From positions 1-43,988 of the forward strand of contig JAOTSS010000009.1 in assembly GCA_029864805.1 (NCBI GenBank): a DNA stretch of 43,988 nt, given 5' to 3'. Both the position numbers and the translations under genes were made by a program. Shown piece by piece: positions 23,244-31,434 of the stretch. How positions within the stretch are numbered: position 1 is the stretch's first letter; each line of letters opens with the position of its first letter. Source of the stretch: Candidatus Nitrosopumilus sp. (GTDB lineage: Archaea; Thermoproteota; Nitrososphaeria; Nitrososphaerales; Nitrosopumilaceae). Under the pieces are notes generated by a model. That model saw only the letters and a program-made list of their open reading frames with translations. It did not search any database and was not told where the DNA came from.

Positions 23244-24144
23244 GCATTTTTCTTAATCCTGCACATCTGTTTCTTATAGTGACTTCTGTCACCCCTGATG
23301 CCACGGAGATGTCCTTTTGGGATTTTATCTCTCCTGTACTAATACAAGCTAGATACAATGCGGCAGCTGCAATACCCATTGGGTCCTTTCCTGCAACAAT
23401 ACCCATTGTTTTGGCTTGATTTAAAATCTCAATTGCCTTTCGTTTACTCTTCTCACCCAACTCTGCTATACTTGCAATTCTTGAAACTCCTTTGACAGGA
23501 TCTACCACTGGCATTTTTAACTCCAACTCTCTAAAAATTAATCTATAACATCTTGCAACATCTTTTCTTCTGATGTTGATTCCTTTTGCAATATCGTCTA
23601 GTGTTCTGGGAGTTTCTGTATTTCTACATGATGCATAAAGACATGCGGCAACCAATCCTTGTATCGAACGACCTCTAACTAATTTTCGTTCCATTGCTTT
23701 TCTGTAAATATAAGCTGCCTTCTCTACAACTGCGTCAGTCAATGCTAATTTGTCTTTTAATTTATCCATTTCATTTAGAGCTTGTCTGAGATTTCTATCT
23801 GCTGATGAATGCGCTTGTGTTCTACTATCCCAAGTTCTTAACCTTTCAATAGAACTTTTGACACTCGCAGATAGTGGTTTTCCTGTGGAATCTTTGTTGG
23901 CAGATCCTATCACTGTAGATAATCCCATATCATGCATTGTTAACGATGTTCCAGCTCCAACTCTAGTTCTGTTTGACTCATCATTTGAAAAAGAACGCCA
24001 CTCAGCACCCGTGTCTGCAATTTTATCATTTACTACAAATCCACATTTTCCACAAAATAATTCTCCTGTATCTTGATCTGTAACTATCTTTTGATTTCCA
24101 CAAGATGGACATTTTGGTCCTGAAATCATTGTATTTTTAAGCAT
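23233..24144 (-). CDS. tfb: Transcription initiation factor B (TFB)
   Basis: TFIIB homologue. A zinc ribbon with CPSC and CGKC, then the B-finger/reader region (GAEWRSFSNDE, with RTRVGAG), then two cyclin-like repeats of ~90 residues ending in a helix-turn-helix (ASGVTEVTIRNRC). It bridges TBP-bound promoters and RNA polymerase. The frame opens at 24180, but ATG at 24144 is preferred, because an ATAATAAGG element sits ~29 bp upstream of it. The next gene downstream overlaps by 11 bases. Several TFB paralogues are normal in these archaea. Confidence 0.95.
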   Translation of the reverse strand: MLKNTMISGPKCPSCGNQKIVTDQDTGELFCGKCGFVVNDKIADTGAEWRSFSNDESNRTRVGAGTSLTMHDMGLSTVIGSANKDSTGKPLSASVKSSIERLRTWDSRTQAHSSADRNLRQALNEMDKLKDKLALTDAVVEKAAYIYRKAMERKLVRGRSIQGLVAACLYASCRNTETPRTLDDIAKGINIRRKDVARCYRLIFRELELKMPVVDPVKGVSRIASIAELGEKSKRKAIEILNQAKTMGIVAGKDPMGIAAAALYLACISTGEIKSQKDISVASGVTEVTIRNRCAGLRKMLDD

Positions 24145-24180
24145 AATGAGAATTAATGACCTAATTACCTTATTATCCAT

Positions 24181-24845
24181 TTTACCTAATTTCTGAAGGT
24201 TAATCGTGTGTAGGTTAAGCTAATGCTTATTCTCATTATTTAGAACACCACTGTGTTTTTTTAAATTAAACTCAACAGCAATATATAATATGTGTGGGTA
24301 TTCTGAAATATCTTTTTGATAAATTCTATGTTATTGTTAACTGTTGTACTATTTCGTTTTTCGCTATACTTTCTTTTGATATTCTATGTGGATTCTTAAT
24401 ATCTTATGAAATTCCCAAATCCTATTCTCATCTTAGTTAATACAAGTGCATCATTTGGGAGATATGGAAAAACTGAAGAATTGTTATGATTGATTTACAC
24501 GATCTTCTGAATTAATCCGTACCGTCTTCTTATTTAGAGTTCAGATATTATTTGGTGAAATCTCCAAAATACTGTGATGAATTGTAATTGGATGCTTTGA
24601 TTTCCATTAACAATAGATATTTTGATTGATTAAACATTACTTTTGTCTCTTTCTCTGTTTGTGCGAAAACAGTTACTGTGATAATTGATGAACTATGACT
24701 AAAAAATGAAGAGTAATTCTCATTGGATTTTTTCAATACTTCATGTTTTAGATCTGATTTATCTTTATTTTGTACTAAATATGCACCGTTTTTTACACAG
24801 CTGAGCATTTGCTATTTTTAGAAAATCTTTAATTTATTCATAGAC
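24181..24845. other. Long AT-rich gap upstream of tfb
   Basis: ATTCTCATTAT at 24229-24239 is an exact inverted copy of ATAATGAGAAT at 24143-24153, which spans the tfb start; this could be regulatory. Beyond the questionable frame at 24548-24808 no gene or RNA is recognised in this ~660-bp stretch. Confidence 0.45.
24548..24808 (-). CDS. Possible hypothetical protein (86 aa)
   Basis: ATG at 24808. An open frame of 86 codons in stop-rich, noncoding DNA is longer than expected by chance. The product is Ser/Asn/Lys-rich with a moderately hydrophobic central stretch (SIITVTVFAQ) and no family resemblance. No clear TATA element at the right distance. Weakly supported. Confidence 0.3.
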   Translation of the reverse strand: MLSCVKNGAYLVQNKDKSDLKHEVLKKSNENYSSFFSHSSSIITVTVFAQTEKETKVMFNQSKYLLLMEIKASNYNSSQYFGDFTK

Positions 24846-25193
24846 ATGTCCTTTATATTGACAAAACTTGGAGCGGGAGAAATAATCTCTGATTTACGAA
24901 AAAAGATACAAGAAATCAAATATGATTTAAATCAATTAGATGAATCCCCTTCTGAAATCCCCGAATTAATTACTTCTGCAAACTTATTGCGTTCAAATGA
25001 ATTCTTATCAAAAATAAATAAAAAGAAAACTGAATTAGTTTCTGTATATGAGCAATACTCTGAAGCTTTAGAGGGGATACTTTCATCTGTTTTTGAGATA
25101 CAAAAAGACCTTAAAGAGATTCTCAAAACACAATCCTCTATGATTGCTACCCAGAAAAAGAAATCCTCAAAATCAAAAAATACTAAAAAATAA
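24846..25193 (+). CDS. Coiled-coil protein with basic tail (115 aa)
   Basis: ATG at 24846. After MSFILTKLGAGEI the protein is predicted mostly helical with heptad-like spacing (DLRKKIQEIKYDLNQL; KINKKKTELVSVYEQYSEAL; VFEIQKDLKEILK), ending in a Lys/Ser-rich tail (KKKSSKSKNTKK). Such tails often contact nucleic acids or acidic partners. No enzyme motif. Tail-to-tail with birA, two bases apart. Confidence 0.68.
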   Translation: MSFILTKLGAGEIISDLRKKIQEIKYDLNQLDESPSEIPELITSANLLRSNEFLSKINKKKTELVSVYEQYSEALEGILSSVFEIQKDLKEILKTQSSMIATQKKKSSKSKNTKK

Positions 25194-25195
25194 TA

Positions 25196-26212
25196 CTATT
25201 TTGGTAGATGAATGATGTCTCCTGCAATTATTCGACGTGTCTTATTTTTTTCTGATATCATTAATGCTCCGTCTTCATCAATTTTGATTGCCTCTCCTTT
25301 AATTTTACCATCGATTGTATCTAGTTCTACTTTTTTTCCAATTGTCGATGATCTTTTTGTCCACTCTGAAATAATATTTTTTGTTTGCTTTGCATTTAGT
25401 AATTCATAAATTTTTTCCAATTCTGCTAAAAATGTCTGAACTAATGTTTTTGGTTTTACTTTCTTTTTTTGCTCACTTAATGAACTCACCCCATAAAAAT
25501 TTGGTGTATCTTTAAGAATTTTTTCAATCTGTTTAATGTCCACATCAAAATTTATCCCAACTCCTAAAACTAAACTTTCAATCTTATTTGATTCCAAGGA
25601 TGCATCTACTAACATTCCTGCAACTTTTTTCCCCTTTATTGTCAAATCGTTTGGCCACTTTAATTCCGGTGTAATCTTAAATGTTTTTTCTATGGCATAA
25701 GACAATGCAAGTGACGATGCAATTGGAAATAGGGTGATGGTTGAAATGTCAAATTTTGGGTGTAAAATTACTGAAAACCAAATACCCCCTTTGGGTGAGA
25801 TCCATTTTCTTCCCAGCCTTCCCTTTCCTCCTGTTTGTTTTGCTGCAATAATTACAGTTCCATCATTTGCAGAGTCTTCTGACATCTTTATTGCTTGGCT
25901 TTGAGTGGAGTCTATTGAATCAAAATAATATGCTTTCTTCCCAATTTTTTTTGTTTTTAGTCCTGATGTGATTTCCCAAGGTAAAAGAGCATCAGAATTC
26001 AATGTAAGCTTGTATCCTAATTTTTGTTTTGATTCAACAGTGTATCCTAACTCTTGAATTTTTTTTATGTGCTTCCATATTGCAACTCTGCTAATTCTTA
26101 ACACATCGCTCAAATCTTGACCTGACAAATATTCTGTGTTATGTGTCTGCAAAAATGTTAGTACTTTTACTAATCCTGTATTATCAAATGAATTGTAAGC
26201 GTGTTTACTCAA
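25196..26212 (-). CDS. birA: Bifunctional biotin ligase / biotin operon-type repressor BirA
   Basis: A 338-residue BirA with an N-terminal winged helix (LSGQDLSDVLRISRVAIWKHIKKI), the biotinyl-AMP loop GGKGRLGRKW (~128-137), the strand WPNDLTIKGKKVAGMLVD and a C-terminal SH3-like domain (GKKVELDTIDGKIKGEA...). It biotinylates the carrier protein of acyl-CoA carboxylase, which in these archaea supports the 3-hydroxypropionate/4-hydroxybutyrate carbon-fixation cycle. The winged helix implies additional transcriptional control. Confidence 0.95.
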   Translation of the reverse strand: MSKHAYNSFDNTGLVKVLTFLQTHNTEYLSGQDLSDVLRISRVAIWKHIKKIQELGYTVESKQKLGYKLTLNSDALLPWEITSGLKTKKIGKKAYYFDSIDSTQSQAIKMSEDSANDGTVIIAAKQTGGKGRLGRKWISPKGGIWFSVILHPKFDISTITLFPIASSLALSYAIEKTFKITPELKWPNDLTIKGKKVAGMLVDASLESNKIESLVLGVGINFDVDIKQIEKILKDTPNFYGVSSLSEQKKKVKPKTLVQTFLAELEKIYELLNAKQTKNIISEWTKRSSTIGKKVELDTIDGKIKGEAIKIDEDGALMISEKNKTRRIIAGDIIHLPK

Positions 26213-26346
26213 ATCATTAATTAAATGATATTGTTACTATGATTACTTATCGATTATTATTTGTTTTTTGGATTTTATGACTATTTGGAGTTTAATTTTA
26301 TTGTTAGTCAGTGCAAAGTGTTAATTAATAATATTTCATTTTAGTT

Positions 26347-26499
26347 TCAAGTTCCGCATGAATTACATTCAAATTTCTTTTTAGATTGATGAGCTTTTGC
26401 AATATGTCTTACTGTTCTCTCAGGATCTGAGAATTCCATGTTGCATTTTGGGCAAACATGACCAATCATAATCTCTTTTTTTCGTGAAAACAAACCCAT
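26347..26499 (-). CDS. Small C2H2/C-rich zinc finger protein (50 aa)
   Basis: ATG at 26499, TGA at 26347-26349. After a basic start (MGLFSRKKEI) it holds CPKC, then RHIAKAH, i.e. a C-x2-C-x(12)-H-x4-H finger, followed by a second CNSC pair. A TATA-like TTTTATTGA is centred ~25 bp upstream. A nucleic-acid-binding role is likely for a single C2H2 finger in archaea, but unproven. Confidence 0.68.
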   Translation of the reverse strand: MGLFSRKKEIMIGHVCPKCNMEFSDPERTVRHIAKAHQSKKKFECNSCGT

Positions 26500-26645
26500 A
26501 TTTTCTGACTAAGAATAATCAATAAAACTCTTGCCCAAATTTGCATTATCCTAATGTGTATTGTAATGTTGTTGAGTCACATATGGCTAATTGATACTTT
26601 CCACTAGGTAAGTAATTCGAAATTTATTGAACATTTTGGAGTCTA

Positions 26646-26774
26646 CTAACATGTTGCTTTATGATCTTCAAATTCTGCATCTATCAAAAAATGTCTGTTA
26701 CAGTTGTTGCAGTAGTTTGGAATATACATGATGTCTTTGCCAGGTACTCCTACTGGTGGTTTCACACGTATCAA
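26646..26774 (-). CDS. Small zinc-finger-like protein (~42 aa)
   Basis: Stop TAG at 26646-26648. No ATG is available near the 5' end; TTG at 26774 or GTG at 26765 would start it. The sequence VKPPVGVPGKDIMYIPNYC then CNNCNRHF and EDHKATC gives a C-x2-C...H...C pattern for one zinc. A TATA-like TTTATTTTG lies ~35 bp before the TTG. It resembles other micro zinc proteins in this window. Confidence 0.55.
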   Translation of the reverse strand: MIRVKPPVGVPGKDIMYIPNYCNNCNRHFLIDAEFEDHKATC

Positions 26775-27335
26775 AGTGTTTGTTCAATTATATGATTTGT
26801 AGACAAAATAAATTCATATTTCACATAAAATGATAACATACTTTTGAAGATGGATTCTTCTCTAAACTCTTGCGTAATGATACTTTAACTCTCTTTAATT
26901 TTTTGATCATTCCAGATACTATCTTATCTACTTTACATTTTTAGAAACTATTTTCTTTAACTTCTCCAATTTTAAAAAATACAATTCATGGAAAAAACAA
27001 ATGATGATGTATTCCGTCTCCTTGTCATGATTGAAGCACTCTTTTCTATTTTTTAAGAATATCTCCACATTCTATAATCTACTATTTTTCTAGTTTTGAT
27101 TATGATGATGTTTTTTCCTATGTTGATCTGTAAAATTTTAAAAATCCTTCATTCCAAATGTGTCTCTAAGTTTTTTTACTTGCGTCTGTTTTGGAGCAAG
27201 TATCAAAACATTTGTTATCATTTATTGAATATCTGCCATGAAGGTCATAACAAAGGTGTATTGCTATTACAGATTTGTTTACGTTGCCCTGTCAATCAAC
27301 TAATTTGCATTTTAATATTGAGAGTAAAATATAGA
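26775..27335. other. AT-rich intergenic gap
   Basis: Contains only weak short frames. One at 26988-27056 (plus) encodes 22 residues starting MEKTNDDVFRLLVMIEALFS. One on the minus strand (about 27190-27120) encodes 27 residues including LAPKQTQVKKLRDTFG. A long plus frame from 27096 is mainly the antisense shadow of the winged-helix gene. None has convincing start signals. Confidence 0.4.
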
Positions 27336-27842
27336 CTAGAATCCAATATCCATATCAAATCCACCCTCATCCATACTTCCATCATCTATTCCTGCATCTC
27401 CGCCATCTGGTATGCTCTCTGCTGGGACATATTCTGACATTGCCATACCCATCATGCTGAACATCATTGAAAACATCATCATATCCATGACTCCAAAGAA
27501 CATCATTGTTGGTAAAAATGACTTGTTCTCATCCATACATTGCTTCATTTTTTCCTTATCCCCTGTTTTGTAAATTTGAGACATTTCATTCCATTTTGTT
27601 TGTAATTGATGAACTTGTTCATCCACCTCTTTAGAACCTTTTTCTGTAACATTCATCTCTATTTTCTTTCCTAACCAACCTTTTCTCTCTACGACCTCGA
27701 TTAACCCTCTGTTTTCTAATTGCTCTAAAATTTTACTCAAATCTTTAGCTTCAATTTGGGTAGTTTCTTGTATTTTTTCAAATTTCTTAATTCCATGTTT
27801 AATTGCACCTAAAACTATGATGTCTTTTGACTCTTCCTCCAT
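27336..27842 (-). CDS. Winged-helix protein with Met-rich C-terminal segment
   Basis: A 168-residue protein. Residues ~1-75 form a MarR/PadR-like winged helix: IIVLGAIKHGIKKFEKI, LSKILEQLENRGLIEVVERKG and VTEKGSKEV (wing). A helical linker follows, then residues ~108-135 are extraordinarily Met-rich (MMFFGVMDMMMFSMMFSMMGMAM), like a membrane helix or Cu(I)-binding patch. The end is acidic and Gly-rich (DGGDAGIDDGSMDEGG). It could be a membrane- or metal-tethered regulator. DNA binding is inferred from the fold; the metal role is speculation. Confidence 0.7.
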   Translation of the reverse strand: MEEESKDIIVLGAIKHGIKKFEKIQETTQIEAKDLSKILEQLENRGLIEVVERKGWLGKKIEMNVTEKGSKEVDEQVHQLQTKWNEMSQIYKTGDKEKMKQCMDENKSFLPTMMFFGVMDMMMFSMMFSMMGMAMSEYVPAESIPDGGDAGIDDGSMDEGGFDMDIGF

Positions 27843-27927
27843 ATGGTTTTAATTTTTTCATGACTAAAAAATTCTTTGCTTTAGGTAAAATTTCAAAAAT
27901 TATATTCTGCATCTATGTCTAATTTTT

Positions 27928-28341
27928 ATGGAACAAGATAAAAACACTGACAAAGAAATTCATGATTTTCTTTCAATGAAAAAGGTTGCGGTTATTGGAA
28001 TGTCAAAAAATTCATTCAAAGCAGCGCACTATGTACCAAAATATCTTTCTGAGAACGGATACGATATTACGCCTGTAAATCCTACCACTGATGAAATATT
28101 GGATAAAAAATGCTATGATCATGTTTCAGAAATTGAAGGAGAAATCGACATTGTAGATATTTTCCGACCATCAGATCAAGTTTTATCTGTAATACAAGAC
28201 GCAATCAAGAAAAAACCCAAAGTAATATGGTTGCAGGAGGGAATTCATAATTTTGAAGCAGAAGAACTAGCTCGAAAAGAAGGAATCAATGTTGTTTTCA
28301 ATAGATGTATGCTTGCAGAACATCAGAGATTGATGAAATAA
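27928..28341 (+). CDS. CoA-binding domain protein (YccU-like)
   Basis: A 137-residue single Rossmann domain of the CoA_binding_2 family. KKVAVIGMSKNSFKAAHYVPKYL forms the nucleotide-binding strand-loop-helix. YDITPVNPT and IDIVDIFRPSDQV are the following strands, and VIWLQEGIHN and CMLAEHQRL end the domain. Related proteins bind CoA, and are related to the CoA-binding part of succinyl-CoA synthetase, but their function is unclear. Stop and next ATG overlap (TAATG). Confidence 0.85.
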   Translation: MEQDKNTDKEIHDFLSMKKVAVIGMSKNSFKAAHYVPKYLSENGYDITPVNPTTDEILDKKCYDHVSEIEGEIDIVDIFRPSDQVLSVIQDAIKKKPKVIWLQEGIHNFEAEELARKEGINVVFNRCMLAEHQRLMK

Positions 28342-28703
28342 TGACTTTTGAAAATTTTTATAATGATTTACTTGATTTGGCAAAAAAATATGAAAACCAA
28401 AACATTCCTTTGAAGATTGAACAAGATCTTGAAAATAATATTGTCAAAATTTTTGGTGAGAAAATTAACTCTCTGGCAAGAGCAAAAAATGGTCTCAATG
28501 ACGTAACTGAACTTGCATATGCTACAGCTGAACACCATCCATATTGGAACATACTTTACAATTCATCCGAAATTGCAAACAGCGTGTTAGATAAATGGGA
28601 AAGTTCTCTATCTGAACATGATTTGTCTGATATTGATTGGGCACTAAAAGAAATTGAACAAACACTTGAAAAAATCAAAAGAAAAAAATCTACCCATTCT
28701 TAG
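28341..28703 (+). CDS. Hypothetical protein (120 aa) coupled to CoA-binding gene
   Basis: ATG at 28341 overlaps the upstream stop codon by one base (TAATG), which decides the start over an upstream in-frame ATG at 28305. The product is a helical protein: MTFENFYNDLLDLAKKYEN, with the central AYATAEHHPYWNILY and a charged C-terminus (EQTLEKIKRKKS). No family recognised. Coupling suggests it works with the CoA-binding protein. Confidence 0.65.
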   Translation: MTFENFYNDLLDLAKKYENQNIPLKIEQDLENNIVKIFGEKINSLARAKNGLNDVTELAYATAEHHPYWNILYNSSEIANSVLDKWESSLSEHDLSDIDWALKEIEQTLEKIKRKKSTHS

Positions 28704-28725
28704 GCAGAGATAAATATTCTCTCCC

Positions 28726-29952
28726 ATGAATTATGATATGCCTATCAAACTTGGTTTAATTGGTAAAACCAATACTGGTAAAACAACCTTCTTTAATTCT
28801 GCAACCTTATCCTCTGAAGAAATCTCATCTTATCCATTTACTACCAAAGCTCCTATGTCTGGAATTGCACATGCAATTACACTGTGTGTTCATCCTGAAT
28901 TTAAAATTCAAGACAACCCAAACAATTCAAAATGTCTTGATGGATGGCGATACATTCCAATTGAATTGATAGATTTACCAGGACTAATCAAAGATGCTTG
29001 GAAAGGTAAAGGATTGGGAAATCAATTTTTGTCAATTGCTTCTCAATCTGATGCTCTACTTCATGTTGTGGACGCATCTGGCGGGATTGATTCTACTGGA
29101 AAAATTACTGAATCTGGAACTGGTGATCCAATATCTGATTTTGCAGATATTGAAGAGGAATTGATCATGTGGTACCATAAAATTTTGGAAGGTAATAGGG
29201 AGAAGGTATCAAAATTAATCCGAACAGGAACTGATATTTCTGATGCTATCACTGATTTGTATCGTGGAATAGGGGTAAACAAGAATCATGTTAAAGAAAC
29301 ATTTTTGGCAACAGGACTAGAAGACAAAGACTTTGATAATTTTGATACGATTGATAGCAAGAAATTTGCGTCTCATCTAAGAAAAATTTCTAAACCTACT
29401 TTGATTGTGGCAAACAAAATTGATATTAAAGGAGCAGACAAAAATTTTATAAGACTCCGGGAGCGTTACAATAATTCTATAGTTATTCCAGTTAGTGGGG
29501 ACAGTGAATTTAGTCTAAGACGTGCAGAGCAGAAAGGATTGATAAAATATTTTCCAGGTTCTGAACAATTTGAAATCCTCAAATCTGAAGATCTAAATGA
29601 GAAACAAATCAACGCACTCAATTTTATCAAAAAAGGTATTATGGGTGAATACATGAGAACTGGTGTTCAATTTGCAATTAATGTTGCAGTATTCAAACTA
29701 CTAAAAATGAACTCAATTTATCCAGTGGCTGATGAAAAAAATCTTACTGATAAAAAAGGAAAAATTCTACCTGATTTGATATTGCTAAAAGATGGGGCTA
29801 CAATAAGAGATCTCGCAAAAGAAATTCATACTGATCTAACTAAAGGGCTTCTATATGGTAAAGATTTACGATACAATCTTAGATTGCCTGTTGATTATCA
29901 ACTAAGAGATAGGGATGTTGTATCTCTAGTTAATGCAGGAAAAAATAACTAG
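28726..29952 (+). CDS. Obg/YchF-type GTPase with C-terminal TGS domain
   Basis: A 408-residue P-loop NTPase. Walker A GKTNTGKT (~13-20), switch II region with DLPG, and the G4 motif NKID near 230 indicate GTP specificity, unlike classical YchF (ATPase, NxxE). The C-terminal ~90 residues, ending DLRYNLRLPVDYQLRDRDVVSLVNAG, form a TGS domain. Archaeal homologues with this layout associate with ribosomes or translation. 22 bases after the preceding gene. Cytoplasmic. Confidence 0.92.
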   Translation: MNYDMPIKLGLIGKTNTGKTTFFNSATLSSEEISSYPFTTKAPMSGIAHAITLCVHPEFKIQDNPNNSKCLDGWRYIPIELIDLPGLIKDAWKGKGLGNQFLSIASQSDALLHVVDASGGIDSTGKITESGTGDPISDFADIEEELIMWYHKILEGNREKVSKLIRTGTDISDAITDLYRGIGVNKNHVKETFLATGLEDKDFDNFDTIDSKKFASHLRKISKPTLIVANKIDIKGADKNFIRLRERYNNSIVIPVSGDSEFSLRRAEQKGLIKYFPGSEQFEILKSEDLNEKQINALNFIKKGIMGEYMRTGVQFAINVAVFKLLKMNSIYPVADEKNLTDKKGKILPDLILLKDGATIRDLAKEIHTDLTKGLLYGKDLRYNLRLPVDYQLRDRDVVSLVNAGKNN

Positions 29953-30179
29953 TCTTTTTTCTTACTTGGTTTTATTCTTAACACTGCCTTCAACAAATAC
30001 GCTAATCTAATTAATTGATAAAATCATCCCACAAAACGTACATCTTTTCTGTTCTATTTCATATCTGATTTTGTCTTGGATATCTTAGGATTTTGGTTGT
30101 TTGATAATTTTTACGTACCTTTTGACACTTCGTTGAATCATCGATCAACCAAATAATTAATTACAATTCGAAATTTCAT
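29953..30179. other. AT-rich gap
   Basis: Together with the micro-gene at 30180-30287 this is the ~330-bp space between the GTPase and the BtuF-like gene. An AATAATTAATTAC element at ~30150-30162 could drive the micro-gene. Nothing else recognised. Confidence 0.4.
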
Positions 30180-30287
30180 ATGGGTTGGTTTATCTATATT
30201 GGCAGATTTGTATCCCATAATACTTTTCACAAAGCAATTGGTTACAATTTAAAGGAAAATCCATTCCAACATCATTTCTTTGATTAG
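30180..30287 (+). CDS. Possible 35-residue protein
   Basis: ATG at 30180, TAG at 30285-30287. MGWFIYIGRFVSHNTFHKAIG reads as natural protein, with a short hydrophobic N-terminus. A TATA-like AATAATTAATTAC is centred ~25 bp upstream, consistent with a leaderless mRNA. It overlaps the stop end of the convergent BtuF-like gene by 4 bases. No known family. Confidence 0.4.
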   Translation: MGWFIYIGRFVSHNTFHKAIGYNLKENPFQHHFFD

Positions 30288-30685
30288 TGTTGATTATAAA
30301 TTCTTGAAAATGATTCTTTTGGCATTTTGATATTTTCAAACTTTGTCGGTTGTATGATTTTTGCTAATACCTCCAGACCGTCTATCGTTCTAATGCTTGG
30401 CTTGCTGAAAAATGAATTTGCATCGACTGCAAAAACTTGATTTCTCATTACAGCTTTTAATGAATTCCAATTTTTATTTTTTTTAAAGATGTTTTCATAT
30501 TCTAACTTTGTACGTTTAGTATCAAAACCACATGGCATCATGATGATTATGTCAGGATCTGCATCAACAACTTGTTGAAAATCTAAACGCCTTGAATGAT
30601 CATCTGTTTTACTAATCATGTTAATCCCTCCTGCAATTTCTACCATTTCTGGAATCCAGTGTCCTGCTGTAAAAAATGGATCCAT
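30284..30685 (-). pseudogene. BtuF-like cobalamin-binding protein, C-terminal part (frameshifted)
   Basis: C-terminal half of the gene that begins at 31212. MDPFFTAGHWIPEMVEIAGG and the following DADPDIIIMMPCGFD are hallmarks of the second lobe of vitamin B12-binding periplasmic-type proteins. In the sequence just upstream of this frame, VLAIEW continues seamlessly from the N-terminal half if one base is added in the T5 run (plus strand) at 30709-30713. No independent start is expected. Confidence 0.8.
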
Positions 30686-30690
30686 CCATT

Positions 30691-31212
30691 CTATTGCAAG
30701 AACTCTGGTTTTTCATTATTAGTGTGGTTTCTAACATTGTTGATTCTTTTTTCAAGGGATTCTGTAATTTCACGTGCTTTGGATTCTTTACTTAAAATTT
30801 TTCCCAACTCTGTTACTGACTGAATAATCTCGAATAAATTATGAGGATCCATTAAGTGAAGAATTGGTTTTGTCTGAAGAATTTGTATTGCTTTGTTTAT
30901 TTGGTTTATGTATGCTGCGCATACTTCACATGTCTCCTGAGAGATGATTAAATCTGGATTTGTTTTTCTGAGATTTTCTTCATCTATTGTGAAGATATCC
31001 TTCCAATCATTTAGTAATTGGCAAGTAATTGTGCTGATTTCATTACTGTTCAATTCCTTTGAGTTAATTACAGAATTAATAATTCGTGGTTTTGATTTTA
31101 CATCTTTAGGAAATTTACATTCATGTGTAACTCCAACAAGGTTATCTTCTACTCCAAATTCATATAGTAATTCTGTTGCACTAGGTAAAAATGACACTAT
31201 TCTTTTCGGCAA
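30691..31212 (-). pseudogene. BtuF-like cobalamin-binding protein, N-terminal part (frameshifted)
   Basis: N-terminal half of a B12/Fe-siderophore-type substrate-binding protein: RIVSFLPSATELLYEFG, LVGVTHECKFP and DLIISQETCEVC are family hallmarks of the first lobe. There is no signal peptide, so this is the cytoplasmic-type single-domain variant annotated in archaea as cobalamin-binding protein. The frame ends at 30691 after ...NEKPEFLQ; one added base near 30709-30713 restores NEKTRVLAIEW and a ~309-residue protein with the half at 30284-30685. Either genuinely broken or an indel error. Confidence 0.85.
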
Positions 31213-31264
31213 TAATTATACTATATTTGCAAGTTCTTAAATCCAATCTTGACTAACAGATGTC

Positions 31265-31365
31265 ATGAAACCCCAATCTTGTAGAAATTGTGGAAAAGAA
31301 TATGGCAAAATCAAACAATATGTCCTCATTGTGGACGTGAAAGAGAACATGAAGATCCTGAATAG
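31265..31365 (+). pseudogene. Frameshifted zinc ribbon micro-gene
   Basis: ATG at 31265 reads MKPQSCRNCGKEYGKIK, then the frame continues as unrelated sequence. One base added at the AAA at 31313-31315 gives ...KTICPHCGREREHEDPE with a stop at 31363-31365. The restored 33-residue product would be a two-CxxC zinc ribbon (CRNC, CPHC). As it stands, the span is 101 bases, not a multiple of three. Lies ~70 bp upstream of the Nre gene. Confidence 0.7.
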
Positions 31366-31434
31366 ACGTAGTTCACAAATTGTCAATTCTCATTATCAGG
31401 CAAGTTAATAGGCTCAATTCCAGCAAAAACCACA

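Noticed and set aside
27096..27437. 113-codon plus-strand ORF
   Set aside because: Largely antisense to the Met-rich winged-helix gene; composition is not protein-like.
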